Shown: positions 42,614 to 50,795 of the stretch, piece by piece
Numbering within the stretch: the stretch's first letter is position 1
Layout: each line of letters begins with the position of its first letter
DNA from: Calothrix membranacea FACHB-236
GTDB taxonomy: Bacteria > Cyanobacteriota > Cyanobacteriia > Cyanobacteriales > Nostocaceae
Direction of reading: 5' to 3'
Length of the DNA: 51,679 nt
Assembly: GCF_014696315.1 (NCBI RefSeq)
Contig: NZ_JACJPX010000059.1
Location: 1 to 51,679, forward strand
Made by a program: the position numbers and the translations under genes
Notes under the pieces: model-generated
Seen by the model: the letters and a program-made list of their open reading frames with translations, nothing else
Database searches by the model: none
What the model was told of the DNA's origin: nothing

Positions 42614-43113
42614 ATCTAACTAGCTATCTTCTAAGGTTCTCGGTGAGTAAGTCGAGTTCTATCATCGCTCATTCATAAATCAATTGAGATTTAAAAGAGC
42701 TTTATCCTTGCAAAATTGTTTGATAATTACTAGTTAAATCCAGATGACTGCATATTGATTGCAGTCTTAATTCTACCTTTCAAGCATTACTTTTAAGGCA
42801 AGTATAAGTCCAGTATTGATAGCTCATGATAGAAGACATGTAAGTATTTACTCCGCTTGTATTTAAGAAACTTAATATATTAACAATTAGAAATACTTTA
42901 AAGTAAAGGGATGGTTAAAGAGTAATTGTTTACTGTTTAAAAATTTGTTGTTTATATTTAAATTAATGAATATAAGAAATGGTTAAGAATCATCAATATT
43001 CAATATTTATTGAGAGGTATTAAAAAAATATAAAGTAATTGTGAAATTTGAAGAGGCGGTATAGCTATGTTGCTATACCGCCTCCGTTCATGTGGTTAAC
43101 TTCATAAATAGAA
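42614..43113. other. Intergenic region upstream of the exporter operon
   Basis: No gene. The part near 42613 should contain the exporter operon promoter. A weak Pho-like array (minus strand TTTAAACA, AACAATTA, TTTAACCA at 11-bp spacing, 42912-42941) and the terminator of the nuclease gene (43053-43084) lie here. Confidence 0.5.
43053..43084 (-). terminator. Terminator of the extracellular nuclease gene
   Basis: A 13-bp perfect stem (GAGGCGGTATAGC with GCTATACCGCCTC) and six-base loop, 30 bp after the nuclease stop. On the minus strand it is followed by TTCAAATTTCAC. Confidence 0.85.
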
Positions 43114-46100
43114 TTATACCGTCACGAAATCAACCGCTGTAATTAAGTTTGTTTGAACGCCAATTAAAGTCGCCAGTAGCTCATTTGTTTCTGTAACGCG
43201 GATCAGGGTGTTGTTGGCATTGCCTTGGATCGTCAGTTGACCGAATGTGAGACTACCGGACAGAGCAATCAAGTCTGTGCTGTCTTTGAAGTCCTGAATC
43301 GTATCTGAGCCTGCGCCAATTGCCAATACAAAGCGATCGCTGCCACTACCACCAAGCAGCGTATCCTGTCCCTGACCGCCATCTAGCCAGTCATCGCCAT
43401 TGCCACCGTTGAGGATATCGTTACTAACCTGACCAAGCAAAATGTCATTGCCATTGCCACCGTTGAGGGTGTCGTTGCCATTGCTGCCGCTGAGGGTGTC
43501 GTTGCCATTACCGCCATTGAGTTCATCTCTGCCAGAGGTGCCAGTAAGGGTATCTTCTTTGTTGCTACCATTAAACACGCTGAGGGTACTAGTCAATTCT
43601 GCGCCGATGAGAACGGGGTCGTGATCTGAGGAACGATAGGGGGTTGGCTGATATAGTCCAGGGGGGTTAAATTCTTGGTTATAATCCAGAATTCTGGGTT
43701 CGTCGGCGTTGATATGCCATTCAGTTGCTCCGGTTATCTGAGTACTTAGGCTGGCAGTACTCAGAGCATGATCTAGTCTTCCAGACTGCCCATCAAAGAC
43801 ATAAGAGTAGGGGTTTTGAATATATCTGCCGAGTTCATCTACCAGTCCGCCATTTCTCAGCACATCGATGGGATCTTCTTCGCCATAGGCATTAAGATCC
43901 CCAAGGACTAATACATCGCTGTCTCCTGTCGTGGTCTTCAGCTGATTGACAAAACCAAGCAAGGCTTCTGCCTGTTGAACTCGCGTGAAATTAAAAGCAC
44001 CCTGTCCATCACCCTGGTCTGCATCTGCCCCTGTGCTTGTACCGCTCTTTGACTTGAAATGATTAATTACAGGGGTAAAAGTCTCGCCGTTGGAGTTCAG
44101 CACAAAGGTCTGAGCAACAGGTTGGCGATTGTAAACAGCGTCAGGATCGCTGAGAGAAGAACCAACTGGGGTGACTGTTCCTGGCTTGTAAATAAAGGCA
44201 ACTTTAATTTCGTCAGTCCCTACCCCTGTGGCAGGATCGCGAATGTAGTCATAGACTTTTGTACCTAAAAATGTATTCAGCCGATCGACCAGTTCCGCGA
44301 TCGCAGATTCAGTTCCATCGCCATCATTCTCAACTTCAATTAAACCCACCACATTGGCATCGAGAGATGCGATCGCGCTAACAATCTTGGCACTTTGTCG
44401 CTCAAACTCTGCCAAGTTTGTAGCTCCCCGCGAGGTCGGAAAGCCTCCACCCATACCGTCGCCATTGAAGTAGTTCAGTACGTTAAAGCTAGCAACCTTA
44501 ACGTTACCACCCACCGCTTCGGGTGCAGCCGTCCGAGGATTAGAATCGACAAAATTGGGTGTTACTATGGGTTGCAGTCGGTAGCTACCAAATCCAAAGC
44601 CCAGCACACCTGTAAGCGATGTAACTGTACTGCCCACGCGCAGCGTGCCGTCCTGATTTACAAAGGGGACAGTTGCCGGATTCTGGGTGTTGCTGCCATC
44701 GTCGAGTAGAATTTCACGCAGGTTGTTTGTGTTTTGCTGTTGTGTGACTGCTGCAACATTATTTTCGTCGTTCTCGGTTTCAGCAGTGGGAATATCGGTA
44801 GGATCGAGGAAATTTGTGGGGTTAAACAACCGTCCTTCTGAAGACAGCAACACCTCGCCAAACCGACCCAGGTTAAAGTTTTCAGTGACCGTCAAGGTTT
44901 CGGGGAAGGTGACTAACATTCCCTCATAGCGTTCTAGGTCTGTCGTTGCGGTGACAGGCAGATCAACTGCTATAGGAGCAATTGAGCCTGAACCCACCAC
45001 AGTCAGTCCGTTAATATTGCTAATCTGAGTTTGATTAAAGTTTTCTCCAACTATTCCAGTCAGCCGCACCGTCTGACCCACACTCACGTCTATACTGTTA
45101 GGCGCAAAGATAAAGATACCATCTGAGGTTGCAGCATCGCCATCGCCAACAGCCTCCTGCACAAAAAAGCCATTCAGCCGACTGCTACCCTGAAAGTCTC
45201 CCACAACAACTGCTTCGATTGTCACCGTCTGGCCGACCTGAGAACTGGCTGTACCACTGCCTTGAATTTCGTAAATCTTGCTGAGAGCAACATCATTGTC
45301 AATGATATTAACGTTGATGTTGGGAATAGGTGTAAGTGTGTTGGAGTATGCCGCATCAGAACTGCTGGCGATCGCATGGGTAATCACTCCTGTATGAGCA
45401 GATGTTTCTACATCTAAGTCATTTACCGCTCTGACAGTAATTGTTTGGGGATTGGTATCCGTCAAGCTGAGGGTGACAGAGTTAAAGAAATTTGTTCCAT
45501 CTGTACTTATTTGCGTTTCGCCATCGGCGGCGATCGCTATATTTACAGCATCCGTTGGTGTAGTCTTGAGAGCGATCGTGTAAATATCAGTTGTCTCACC
45601 CTGTTCATTCACCTCGGTACTGTTACCAGATTGAGTGATAATTACTCCTGCGCCAGTTCCGGGATTCGCAGTGTAGCTTCCCAATCCATCAAAGGTATCA
45701 GTAGCAAAGCCATCCCACTGCAAACTCGGATCAAACGCATCATTAGGATTGGTATCGCCAGTAGTAATACTACTTTTGCGCCGTAGGGTATTGTCTGCGG
45801 TGCTGGTTAGACCAGTTCCCCACTCAGTACCGGGATCAAAGCCAATCTGACCAATCGAATCAAGGATTGTCCCACTTGCGCCGCCTTGGCGCAGCACGAT
45901 CGTATCATCTCCATTAAACCAACCCGCACCGTTGGTCTGGTCTGCCTGTGCCAAAATCGTTGCGTTGGCGCTGCTTTGCGCTAGCACAAATATATCACCA
46001 GGAGCAATTGTGCCTGTTAAAGCAATGGTTAATCCTGCCGTATTACTGCCATTAAAGTAGAACTGAACCACATAGTTTCCAGCGGTTAAATCAATCGCCG

Positions 46101-46176
46101 CACCTGTGCCGTTAAAAATTTCTAGGGCTTTATTGTTGCTGCTACCCTCAATATATTCTGAGAAAAGTAATGCCAT
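43114..46176 (-). CDS. ExeM/NucH-type extracellular nuclease with RTX tail
   Basis: A 1020-residue secreted nuclease. Domains in order: a lamin-tail-like domain (residues 1-170, MALLFSEYIEGSSNNKALEI), a Calx-beta-like stretch, an OB-fold-like region near 300-400 (KIYEIQGSGTASSQVGQTV), an endonuclease/exonuclease/phosphatase domain near 550-870 (VKVASFNVLNYFNGD, GLIEVENDGDG, VINHFKSKSG, LVLGDLNAYGEEDP, SSDHDPVLI) and RTX calcium-binding nonapeptides near 890-960 (NGGNGNDTLSGSNGNDTL). No N-terminal signal peptide; the RTX tail points to type I secretion. It lies about 190 bp downstream of phoD on the same strand. Release of phosphate from environmental DNA is the likely role. Confidence 0.93.
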   Translation of the reverse strand: MALLFSEYIEGSSNNKALEIFNGTGAAIDLTAGNYVVQFYFNGSNTAGLTIALTGTIAPGDIFVLAQSSANATILAQADQTNGAGWFNGDDTIVLRQGGASGTILDSIGQIGFDPGTEWGTGLTSTADNTLRRKSSITTGDTNPNDAFDPSLQWDGFATDTFDGLGSYTANPGTGAGVIITQSGNSTEVNEQGETTDIYTIALKTTPTDAVNIAIAADGETQISTDGTNFFNSVTLSLTDTNPQTITVRAVNDLDVETSAHTGVITHAIASSSDAAYSNTLTPIPNINVNIIDNDVALSKIYEIQGSGTASSQVGQTVTIEAVVVGDFQGSSRLNGFFVQEAVGDGDAATSDGIFIFAPNSIDVSVGQTVRLTGIVGENFNQTQISNINGLTVVGSGSIAPIAVDLPVTATTDLERYEGMLVTFPETLTVTENFNLGRFGEVLLSSEGRLFNPTNFLDPTDIPTAETENDENNVAAVTQQQNTNNLREILLDDGSNTQNPATVPFVNQDGTLRVGSTVTSLTGVLGFGFGSYRLQPIVTPNFVDSNPRTAAPEAVGGNVKVASFNVLNYFNGDGMGGGFPTSRGATNLAEFERQSAKIVSAIASLDANVVGLIEVENDGDGTESAIAELVDRLNTFLGTKVYDYIRDPATGVGTDEIKVAFIYKPGTVTPVGSSLSDPDAVYNRQPVAQTFVLNSNGETFTPVINHFKSKSGTSTGADADQGDGQGAFNFTRVQQAEALLGFVNQLKTTTGDSDVLVLGDLNAYGEEDPIDVLRNGGLVDELGRYIQNPYSYVFDGQSGRLDHALSTASLSTQITGATEWHINADEPRILDYNQEFNPPGLYQPTPYRSSDHDPVLIGAELTSTLSVFNGSNKEDTLTGTSGRDELNGGNGNDTLSGSNGNDTLNGGNGNDILLGQVSNDILNGGNGDDWLDGGQGQDTLLGGSGSDRFVLAIGAGSDTIQDFKDSTDLIALSGSLTFGQLTIQGNANNTLIRVTETNELLATLIGVQTNLITAVDFVTV

Positions 46177-46301
46177 TGGAATCTCCGTAAAATTTGCAGA
46201 TTTCAGGTCAAGCGATCAGGTGAAAGGACATCATTAACGAATTCAAGCTAGACGCTCATGTAATAAATCAGACAACAAGGACATGAAGATTTCTCTTCTT
46301 A

Positions 46302-46328
46302 GTCAATAGTTAACCGTCAACAGTCAAC
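46302..46328. repeat. Short tandem repeat between phoD and the nuclease gene
   Basis: GTCAATAGTTAACCGTCAAC followed by AGTCAAC; same family as the repeat at 2661. Confidence 0.7.
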
Positions 46329-46369
46329 ATTATTTTTAAGCTAGGCGTTGCATCTAGCAGATTTGCCTG

Positions 46370-47959
46370 TTATGCCTTTTGGGCACCTGGGCGGCCATTC
46401 TCCACCACAAAAGAAGCAAAAGTGTATACAGGTGCATCTGAACGGCTCACAGTTGTCACAATACGCAGATCGGTCTGCCAACGCTCATAGTTAAGGTTGA
46501 CTCGGAAGTAGCCGCGGCGATCGCCGTCAAAAAACTTGATGTGTGGGTTTTCTGGAATCATCGGGCCATAGTAGGGGCCGTAGACATTTGCATCACCATT
46601 GCTAGAAATTGAGGGAGTCACAAACTCAGTCGCAATTGTGGGAGAGTTAGCCTTGAAGTCAAGCTTGAGGTCATTGACAAATGTAGAGTGCCAATCTCCA
46701 GTAATCACAACTGGGTTAGATATCCCACGATTAGCGATGTGGCTTAAAACACGGTTACGTGCAAGGGGATATCCGTCCCATGAGTCGTTCCAAAAGATTT
46801 CGCCTGACCCGATTTTATGATCTAGTTCTGCCATCAGCACCTGTTGGGCAAGTATATTCCAACGTGCTTGAGAACGGTTAAGACCATCAAGCAGCCAGCG
46901 TTCCTGCTGAGTACCAAGCATAGTTTTCGATGGATCTAGCGCTGCTGGGCAACGGGGTGTTTCACCGTCACCGCATGGCTGATCGCTGCGGTACTGGCGG
47001 CTATCAAGTACGCTAAACTCAGCCAGATTACCGAAGGTCAACCGCTGGTATAGTCGCATATCTGCCCCCTTGGGTCGGGAAAATTCCCGCAGTGGCATAT
47101 GCTCATAATAAGCCTGATAAGCAGCTGCACGCCTTTTGAGAAACTGTTTGACTGGATCGTTGTTTTCTGAAATCTCATCAGTATAGTCATTTTCAACTTC
47201 GTGGTCGTCCCAGGTGACTGTGAAGGGAAATAAGGCATGAGCTTTTTGTAAATCTGGGTCAGTTTTATATAAAGCATATCGAAGGCGGTATTGCTCAAGC
47301 GTATTTGTTTCTTTCCTGAACTCCTCAGGTAAAGATACATTGCGTACACCACCTGTCGTAGGGATGCCGTATTCGTAAATGTAGTCACCCAAGTGGAAAA
47401 CCAAGTCTAAATCTTCTTCAGCTAGGCGACGATAAGCCGAATAGTAACCATCCTCCCACTTTTGACAAGTGACAAATGCAAAGTTGAGTTGATTTAACCT
47501 AGTGCCAATAGCTGGAGCAGTACGGGTACGACCAATCGGACTAACTTCATTGCCTACCTTGAATTGATACCAATACCAACGGTTAGGGTCTAAACCACGT
47601 ACATCCACATGAATAGAATGCGCCAATTCAGGGGTTGCCATTGCCACGCCCCCTAGCACAACTTTTCTCATGTTTTCGTCCTTAGCAACTTGCCACTGCA
47701 CTGGCACATTCACATAGGGCATACCACCGGCATTCAATGGATCTGGAGCCAGCCGCGTCCATAGCACTACACTATCTGGTAAGGGATCGCCAGAAGCAAC
47801 ACCAAGGCTAAAGGGGTACCCGGAAAATTTTGGCTGTGCTACAACTCTATGAGTCCAAAGACTGGCAATAGTGCCTGCAGTCACTGTCCCAGCAACCAGC
47901 AAAAACCGTCGCCGCTTTGCTTTAGTAGATAGCAAGCGCTCGAAATTAACATGCTCCAT
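46370..47959 (-). CDS. phoD: PhoD-family alkaline phosphatase, Tat-exported
   Basis: A 529-residue phosphodiesterase/alkaline phosphatase. The N-terminus has a twin-arginine signal (KAKRRRFLLVAGTVTAGTIA). The PhoD N-terminal domain (YPFSLGVASGDPLPDSVVLW) is followed by the metallophosphatase core with metal ligands in VFHLGDYIYEYG, VTWDDHEVENDY, SVLDSRQYRSDQPCG and PVVITGDWHSTFVNDLK. PhoD releases phosphate from monoesters and diesters outside the cytoplasmic membrane and uses Fe3+/Ca2+. Three TTAA-containing octamers at 11-bp spacing lie upstream, a likely Pho box. The nuclease gene follows on the same strand, a logical pair: DNA is cut, then phosphate removed. Confidence 0.95.
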   Translation of the reverse strand: MEHVNFERLLSTKAKRRRFLLVAGTVTAGTIASLWTHRVVAQPKFSGYPFSLGVASGDPLPDSVVLWTRLAPDPLNAGGMPYVNVPVQWQVAKDENMRKVVLGGVAMATPELAHSIHVDVRGLDPNRWYWYQFKVGNEVSPIGRTRTAPAIGTRLNQLNFAFVTCQKWEDGYYSAYRRLAEEDLDLVFHLGDYIYEYGIPTTGGVRNVSLPEEFRKETNTLEQYRLRYALYKTDPDLQKAHALFPFTVTWDDHEVENDYTDEISENNDPVKQFLKRRAAAYQAYYEHMPLREFSRPKGADMRLYQRLTFGNLAEFSVLDSRQYRSDQPCGDGETPRCPAALDPSKTMLGTQQERWLLDGLNRSQARWNILAQQVLMAELDHKIGSGEIFWNDSWDGYPLARNRVLSHIANRGISNPVVITGDWHSTFVNDLKLDFKANSPTIATEFVTPSISSNGDANVYGPYYGPMIPENPHIKFFDGDRRGYFRVNLNYERWQTDLRIVTTVSRSDAPVYTFASFVVENGRPGAQKA

Positions 47960-48461
47960 AACAATCCTTGTTGATATTTCTACAAAAAAGAGTAGAAAAG
48001 TGAAATAATAACGAATTTGTTGTTAACCAGATTAATTATCAAATCGTGTTTAATTAAGGCTTAAGAAGTTATTAATAAATGAGCCTGATTATTTCGATGT
48101 GGGAAGCGGCAGACCCTTCCTCTCAATTTTTGTATTAATGTGGGTTCGTCTGCTAAGTGAAATCGAATGAACGCAAGGATAAGTGTGCTGTCGTTCAACA
48201 AATTATTTGTCGCCTTAACAAATTAATGTTCTCCTATCAGAAACTACCAAACTCAAATCACCTCAATAAGTTGTATTTTTTTGAGCATTCCTCACAAAGC
48301 GCGAATTAGAGAGCACATTAATAATTGAAAACCTTAAATCCTATGGGTTTCTCTTGCGATTAAATCAATCTGTTAAGTCGGCATATAATCTGTTAATCGA
48401 CAAATGTTAAAAAGATTAATTGTGTTGAGAGTTTGAGAATACCAATAAAAGTGAAGAAGGT
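47960..48461. other. Intergenic region upstream of phoD
   Basis: No gene was found on either strand. The Pho-like array (48047-48078) is the only recognised element. The remainder is AT-rich with no notable structure. Confidence 0.5.
48047..48078 (-). promoter_or_regulatory. Pho-box-like array upstream of phoD
   Basis: On the minus strand TTAA cores occur at exact 11-bp spacing (plus coordinates 48072, 48061 and 48050), giving ATTAATAA, CTTAAGCC and ATTAAACA. The middle copy is closest to the consensus. It lies about 90 bp upstream of the start codon. Confidence 0.5.
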
Positions 48462-48692
48462 TTATAGTATAGATTTATTACGTTGGCGCTCTAAAAACGT
48501 TACTACTTCTAAAGGGGTACAGAGTATTTGGGGTACATCGCCAACAATTAATAGCCATCTTTCTTCATCAGCTATCCGCAATTTCCATCGTTCTTGAGGA
48601 TTTTGAGGCAAAATAACAGACTTTCCATAACTATCAAATTCGCAGTTAAATCCCCAAGCTTGCGCTTTCTTAAGAAGCTTTTTTTTATCCAT
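48462..48692 (-). CDS. Small hypothetical protein
   Basis: A 76-residue soluble protein of unknown function. It is basic at the N-terminus (MDKKKLLKKAQAWGFNCEFD) and has an alternating hydrophobic pattern (KLRIADEERWLLIVGDVPQI) that suggests a small alpha/beta fold. No signal peptide or membrane segment. Similar small proteins are common in cyanobacteria, but I recognise no domain. It stands alone, with phoD downstream on the same strand. Confidence 0.6.
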   Translation of the reverse strand: MDKKKLLKKAQAWGFNCEFDSYGKSVILPQNPQERWKLRIADEERWLLIVGDVPQILCTPLEVVTFLERQRNKSIL

Positions 48693-48836
48693 TTTTCTCG
48701 CAGTTTTTTACATAATGCCATAAGCTTTTTTGAGTGTCTAAATACAGTAATTCGCGTTCATTTACCCTTCAAGGTCTGAAGTTAGAACCAAGCATGATAT
48801 GAAGGTTCAATAAAAGCAGTCCCAAGCTTTTACGAA

Positions 48837-48986
48837 TCACCTGACGCTGTAACTGGTAGTAATGAGTTCAGCGATAAAATTAGTCAAGCGTGTGTAACCG
48901 TGCTGAGATAGCTGATGTTGTGGTAATACCGTCATCAAATCTCTAAAGGGAACAACCTCTAAAACTTTTTTATATTCATATTGCAA
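48837..48986 (-). pseudogene. Possible gene fragment of 49 codons
   Basis: The minus strand reads QYEYKKVLEVVPFRDLMTVL then PQHQLSQHGYTRLTNFIAEL before a stop at 48837. The composition is protein-like, but the only start is a TTG without a ribosome-binding site. It looks like the C-terminal remnant of a lost gene. No family is assigned. Confidence 0.35.
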
Positions 48987-49085
48987 CTACCATCATACTT
49001 AGGGATGAAATGTGATCGCATTGGGGAAGGTACATTAACAGCCAACAAGCCAAGCAATTTAAAATATTTGTTATTGTGGCATCTA

Positions 49086-49126
49086 AGGTTAATCAAAATT
49101 TAATTAAAGGTTAAATATTGGTTAAT
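49086..49126. promoter_or_regulatory. Four-copy Pho box (inverted) upstream of the Na/Pi symporter
   Basis: AGGTTAAT (49086), AATTTAAT (49097), AGGTTAAA (49108) and TGGTTAAT (49119) at exact 11-bp spacing. These are the complement of the CTTAACCT-type octamer, so the box is inverted relative to the gene. It ends about 370 bp before the start codon, so a long leader or a further promoter is expected. Confidence 0.65.
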
Positions 49127-49497
49127 AAAAATAGTAATTAACTAAAAAACCTTATTATAAATTTCTTTCTTAAGACACAAGGACGTTCCCTATGAAAGAG
49201 AGAAAATATATATAGTTTCTTGTTTAAAAGAAACTATAACTAGACAGCAATTTTGTCACAATGCCCAGCACTGATACACTATGCTAGTCAAAAAGAATCG
49301 TTTAAATCACAATTATTGTTCATAACAATCTGTAATTAAAAGTTTTTTGACCAAGTTTTAAAATTTATTTCATCCACATTAATAGTTGTTGATTTTTTTG
49401 AGAAATGAGAGGAGCAACTTCATTTTTTTTAGTTATTGCTCTCGTGTTTATTAGACTCATCCAACGTTTGAGTAAACCTAGCATTATTGAGGATATC

Positions 49498-50724
49498 ATG
49501 TTGTTATCACAGCAATTTCATCACAGAATACTCAAATTCCTGGTTACGGGTATTCTAGTGTTAACGCTTGTTATAGCGCCCTCGATAAGAGATAAAAACT
49601 TAGAATTTAGTCAGTCAATATCGGTGGCTGTAGCGCAAGAAATACAACAGAAAAATAACAGCGAGGTTAAAAAACCTACATCATCTTCCGCAGCGGGAAA
49701 TAATCAAAATAGTGAGAATGAAAGCAAACAAGAGGGACTAGATATTTTCAAAATAGCCACAGGAGCGCTAGCGGGACTGGTGCTATTTTTGTATGGTGTC
49801 ACGCGAATGGCTGAGGGGCTAAAAGCAATCGCAGGCGATCGCGCCAAAAATCTAATTAGCAAGTTTACAACCAATCGATATGCTGGAGTAGCTACTGGCA
49901 CGGTAGCCACCACAATATTAGATTCTTCTAGTGTCACGATTATCATTGTGATTGCAATGGTTAGCGCTGGATTGCTATCGTTTGTACAATCTCTTGGTGT
50001 GGTATTAGGTGCCAACATCGGTACGACCATCGGTGCTCAAATCGTTGCTTTTAAAATTAATGAGTATGCACCAATAGCAATGTTCGTTGGCTTGTTGTTA
50101 ATTCTTTTAGGGAAGACAGACCGTTGGAAGTCTGTTGGTTTGGTGGCATTAGGGATAGGCTTACTCTTTTTTGGGTTGGACACAATTGAGAATGCAATGG
50201 AACCATTCAAGGACTACCAACCGTTTCTTAAATGGATGGAAACCTTAGGAGACAATACGCTTTTAGGCGCTTTAGTAGGAGCATTATTTACAATTTTGAT
50301 TCAATCCTCCTCAGCTACTGTTGCCATTGTTGTGACCCTAGCTAGTCAAGGATTGGTTTCATTACCCGCAGGTGTTGCTTTGGTGTTGGGCGCTGAAGTT
50401 GGCACTTGCGCTGATACACTCGTGGCCACTCTTGGACGGGAACGTTCAGCAGTACGGACAGGTGTATTTCATTTGCTGTTTAATATTGTTTGCGCTGCTA
50501 TAGGGATTTTATTTGCCAGTCAATTAGCAGTAATTGCCCAGTGGGTTACTCAGATAGTCGGGACGGGGGATGATGTGGCTCGGGAAATTGCTAATGCACA
50601 GTTGATATTTAATCTAGCTGGTGTGGCGTTAGTCATCGGATTTTTGCCTTTGATTGCCCGTGGACTGGAACGGCTGATACCTGATAAAAAAGCAAATCAG
50701 CAACCCGAAGCTATCAAAGGTTAA
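49498..50724 (+). CDS. Na/Pi cotransporter family protein
   Basis: A 408-residue sodium/phosphate symporter of the NptA/PNaS type. The start at 49498 is chosen because GAGG stands seven bases before it; an upstream ATG at 49405 would add 31 residues. After an N-terminal hydrophobic segment and a polar stretch (KNNSEVKKPTSSSAAGNNQN), the two inverted repeats carry the family motifs: LDSSSVTIIIVIAMVSAG with GANIGTTIG, and LIQSSSATVAIVVTLASQG with GAEVGTCAD. About nine membrane helices. It would import phosphate freed by the secreted phosphatases and nucleases. A four-copy Pho array lies upstream and a strong terminator downstream. Confidence 0.92.
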   Translation: MLLSQQFHHRILKFLVTGILVLTLVIAPSIRDKNLEFSQSISVAVAQEIQQKNNSEVKKPTSSSAAGNNQNSENESKQEGLDIFKIATGALAGLVLFLYGVTRMAEGLKAIAGDRAKNLISKFTTNRYAGVATGTVATTILDSSSVTIIIVIAMVSAGLLSFVQSLGVVLGANIGTTIGAQIVAFKINEYAPIAMFVGLLLILLGKTDRWKSVGLVALGIGLLFFGLDTIENAMEPFKDYQPFLKWMETLGDNTLLGALVGALFTILIQSSSATVAIVVTLASQGLVSLPAGVALVLGAEVGTCADTLVATLGRERSAVRTGVFHLLFNIVCAAIGILFASQLAVIAQWVTQIVGTGDDVAREIANAQLIFNLAGVALVIGFLPLIARGLERLIPDKKANQQPEAIKG

Positions 50725-50765
50725 ATAATTGCAAGCATCTGTTCAATTAGCTGACTTTACTATTC

Positions 50766-50795
50766 AAAGGGCGAGAGAGTACATCTCGCCCTTTT
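50766..50795 (+). terminator. Terminator of the Na/Pi symporter gene
   Basis: AAAGGGCGAGA pairs with TCTCGCCCTTT around a short loop, followed by TTGATTATTT. It lies 42 bp after the stop. Confidence 0.88.

Larger units (their letters stand above)
48693..49497. other. Intergenic region upstream of the Na/Pi symporter
   Basis: Contains a short gene fragment (48837-48986, minus), then an AT-rich region with the four-copy Pho array (49086-49126). No other gene is supported. Confidence 0.5.

Noticed and set aside
43442-43624. Plus-strand frame rich in Leu-Pro-Leu repeats
   Set aside because: It is the complement of the RTX calcium-binding repeats of the nuclease gene.
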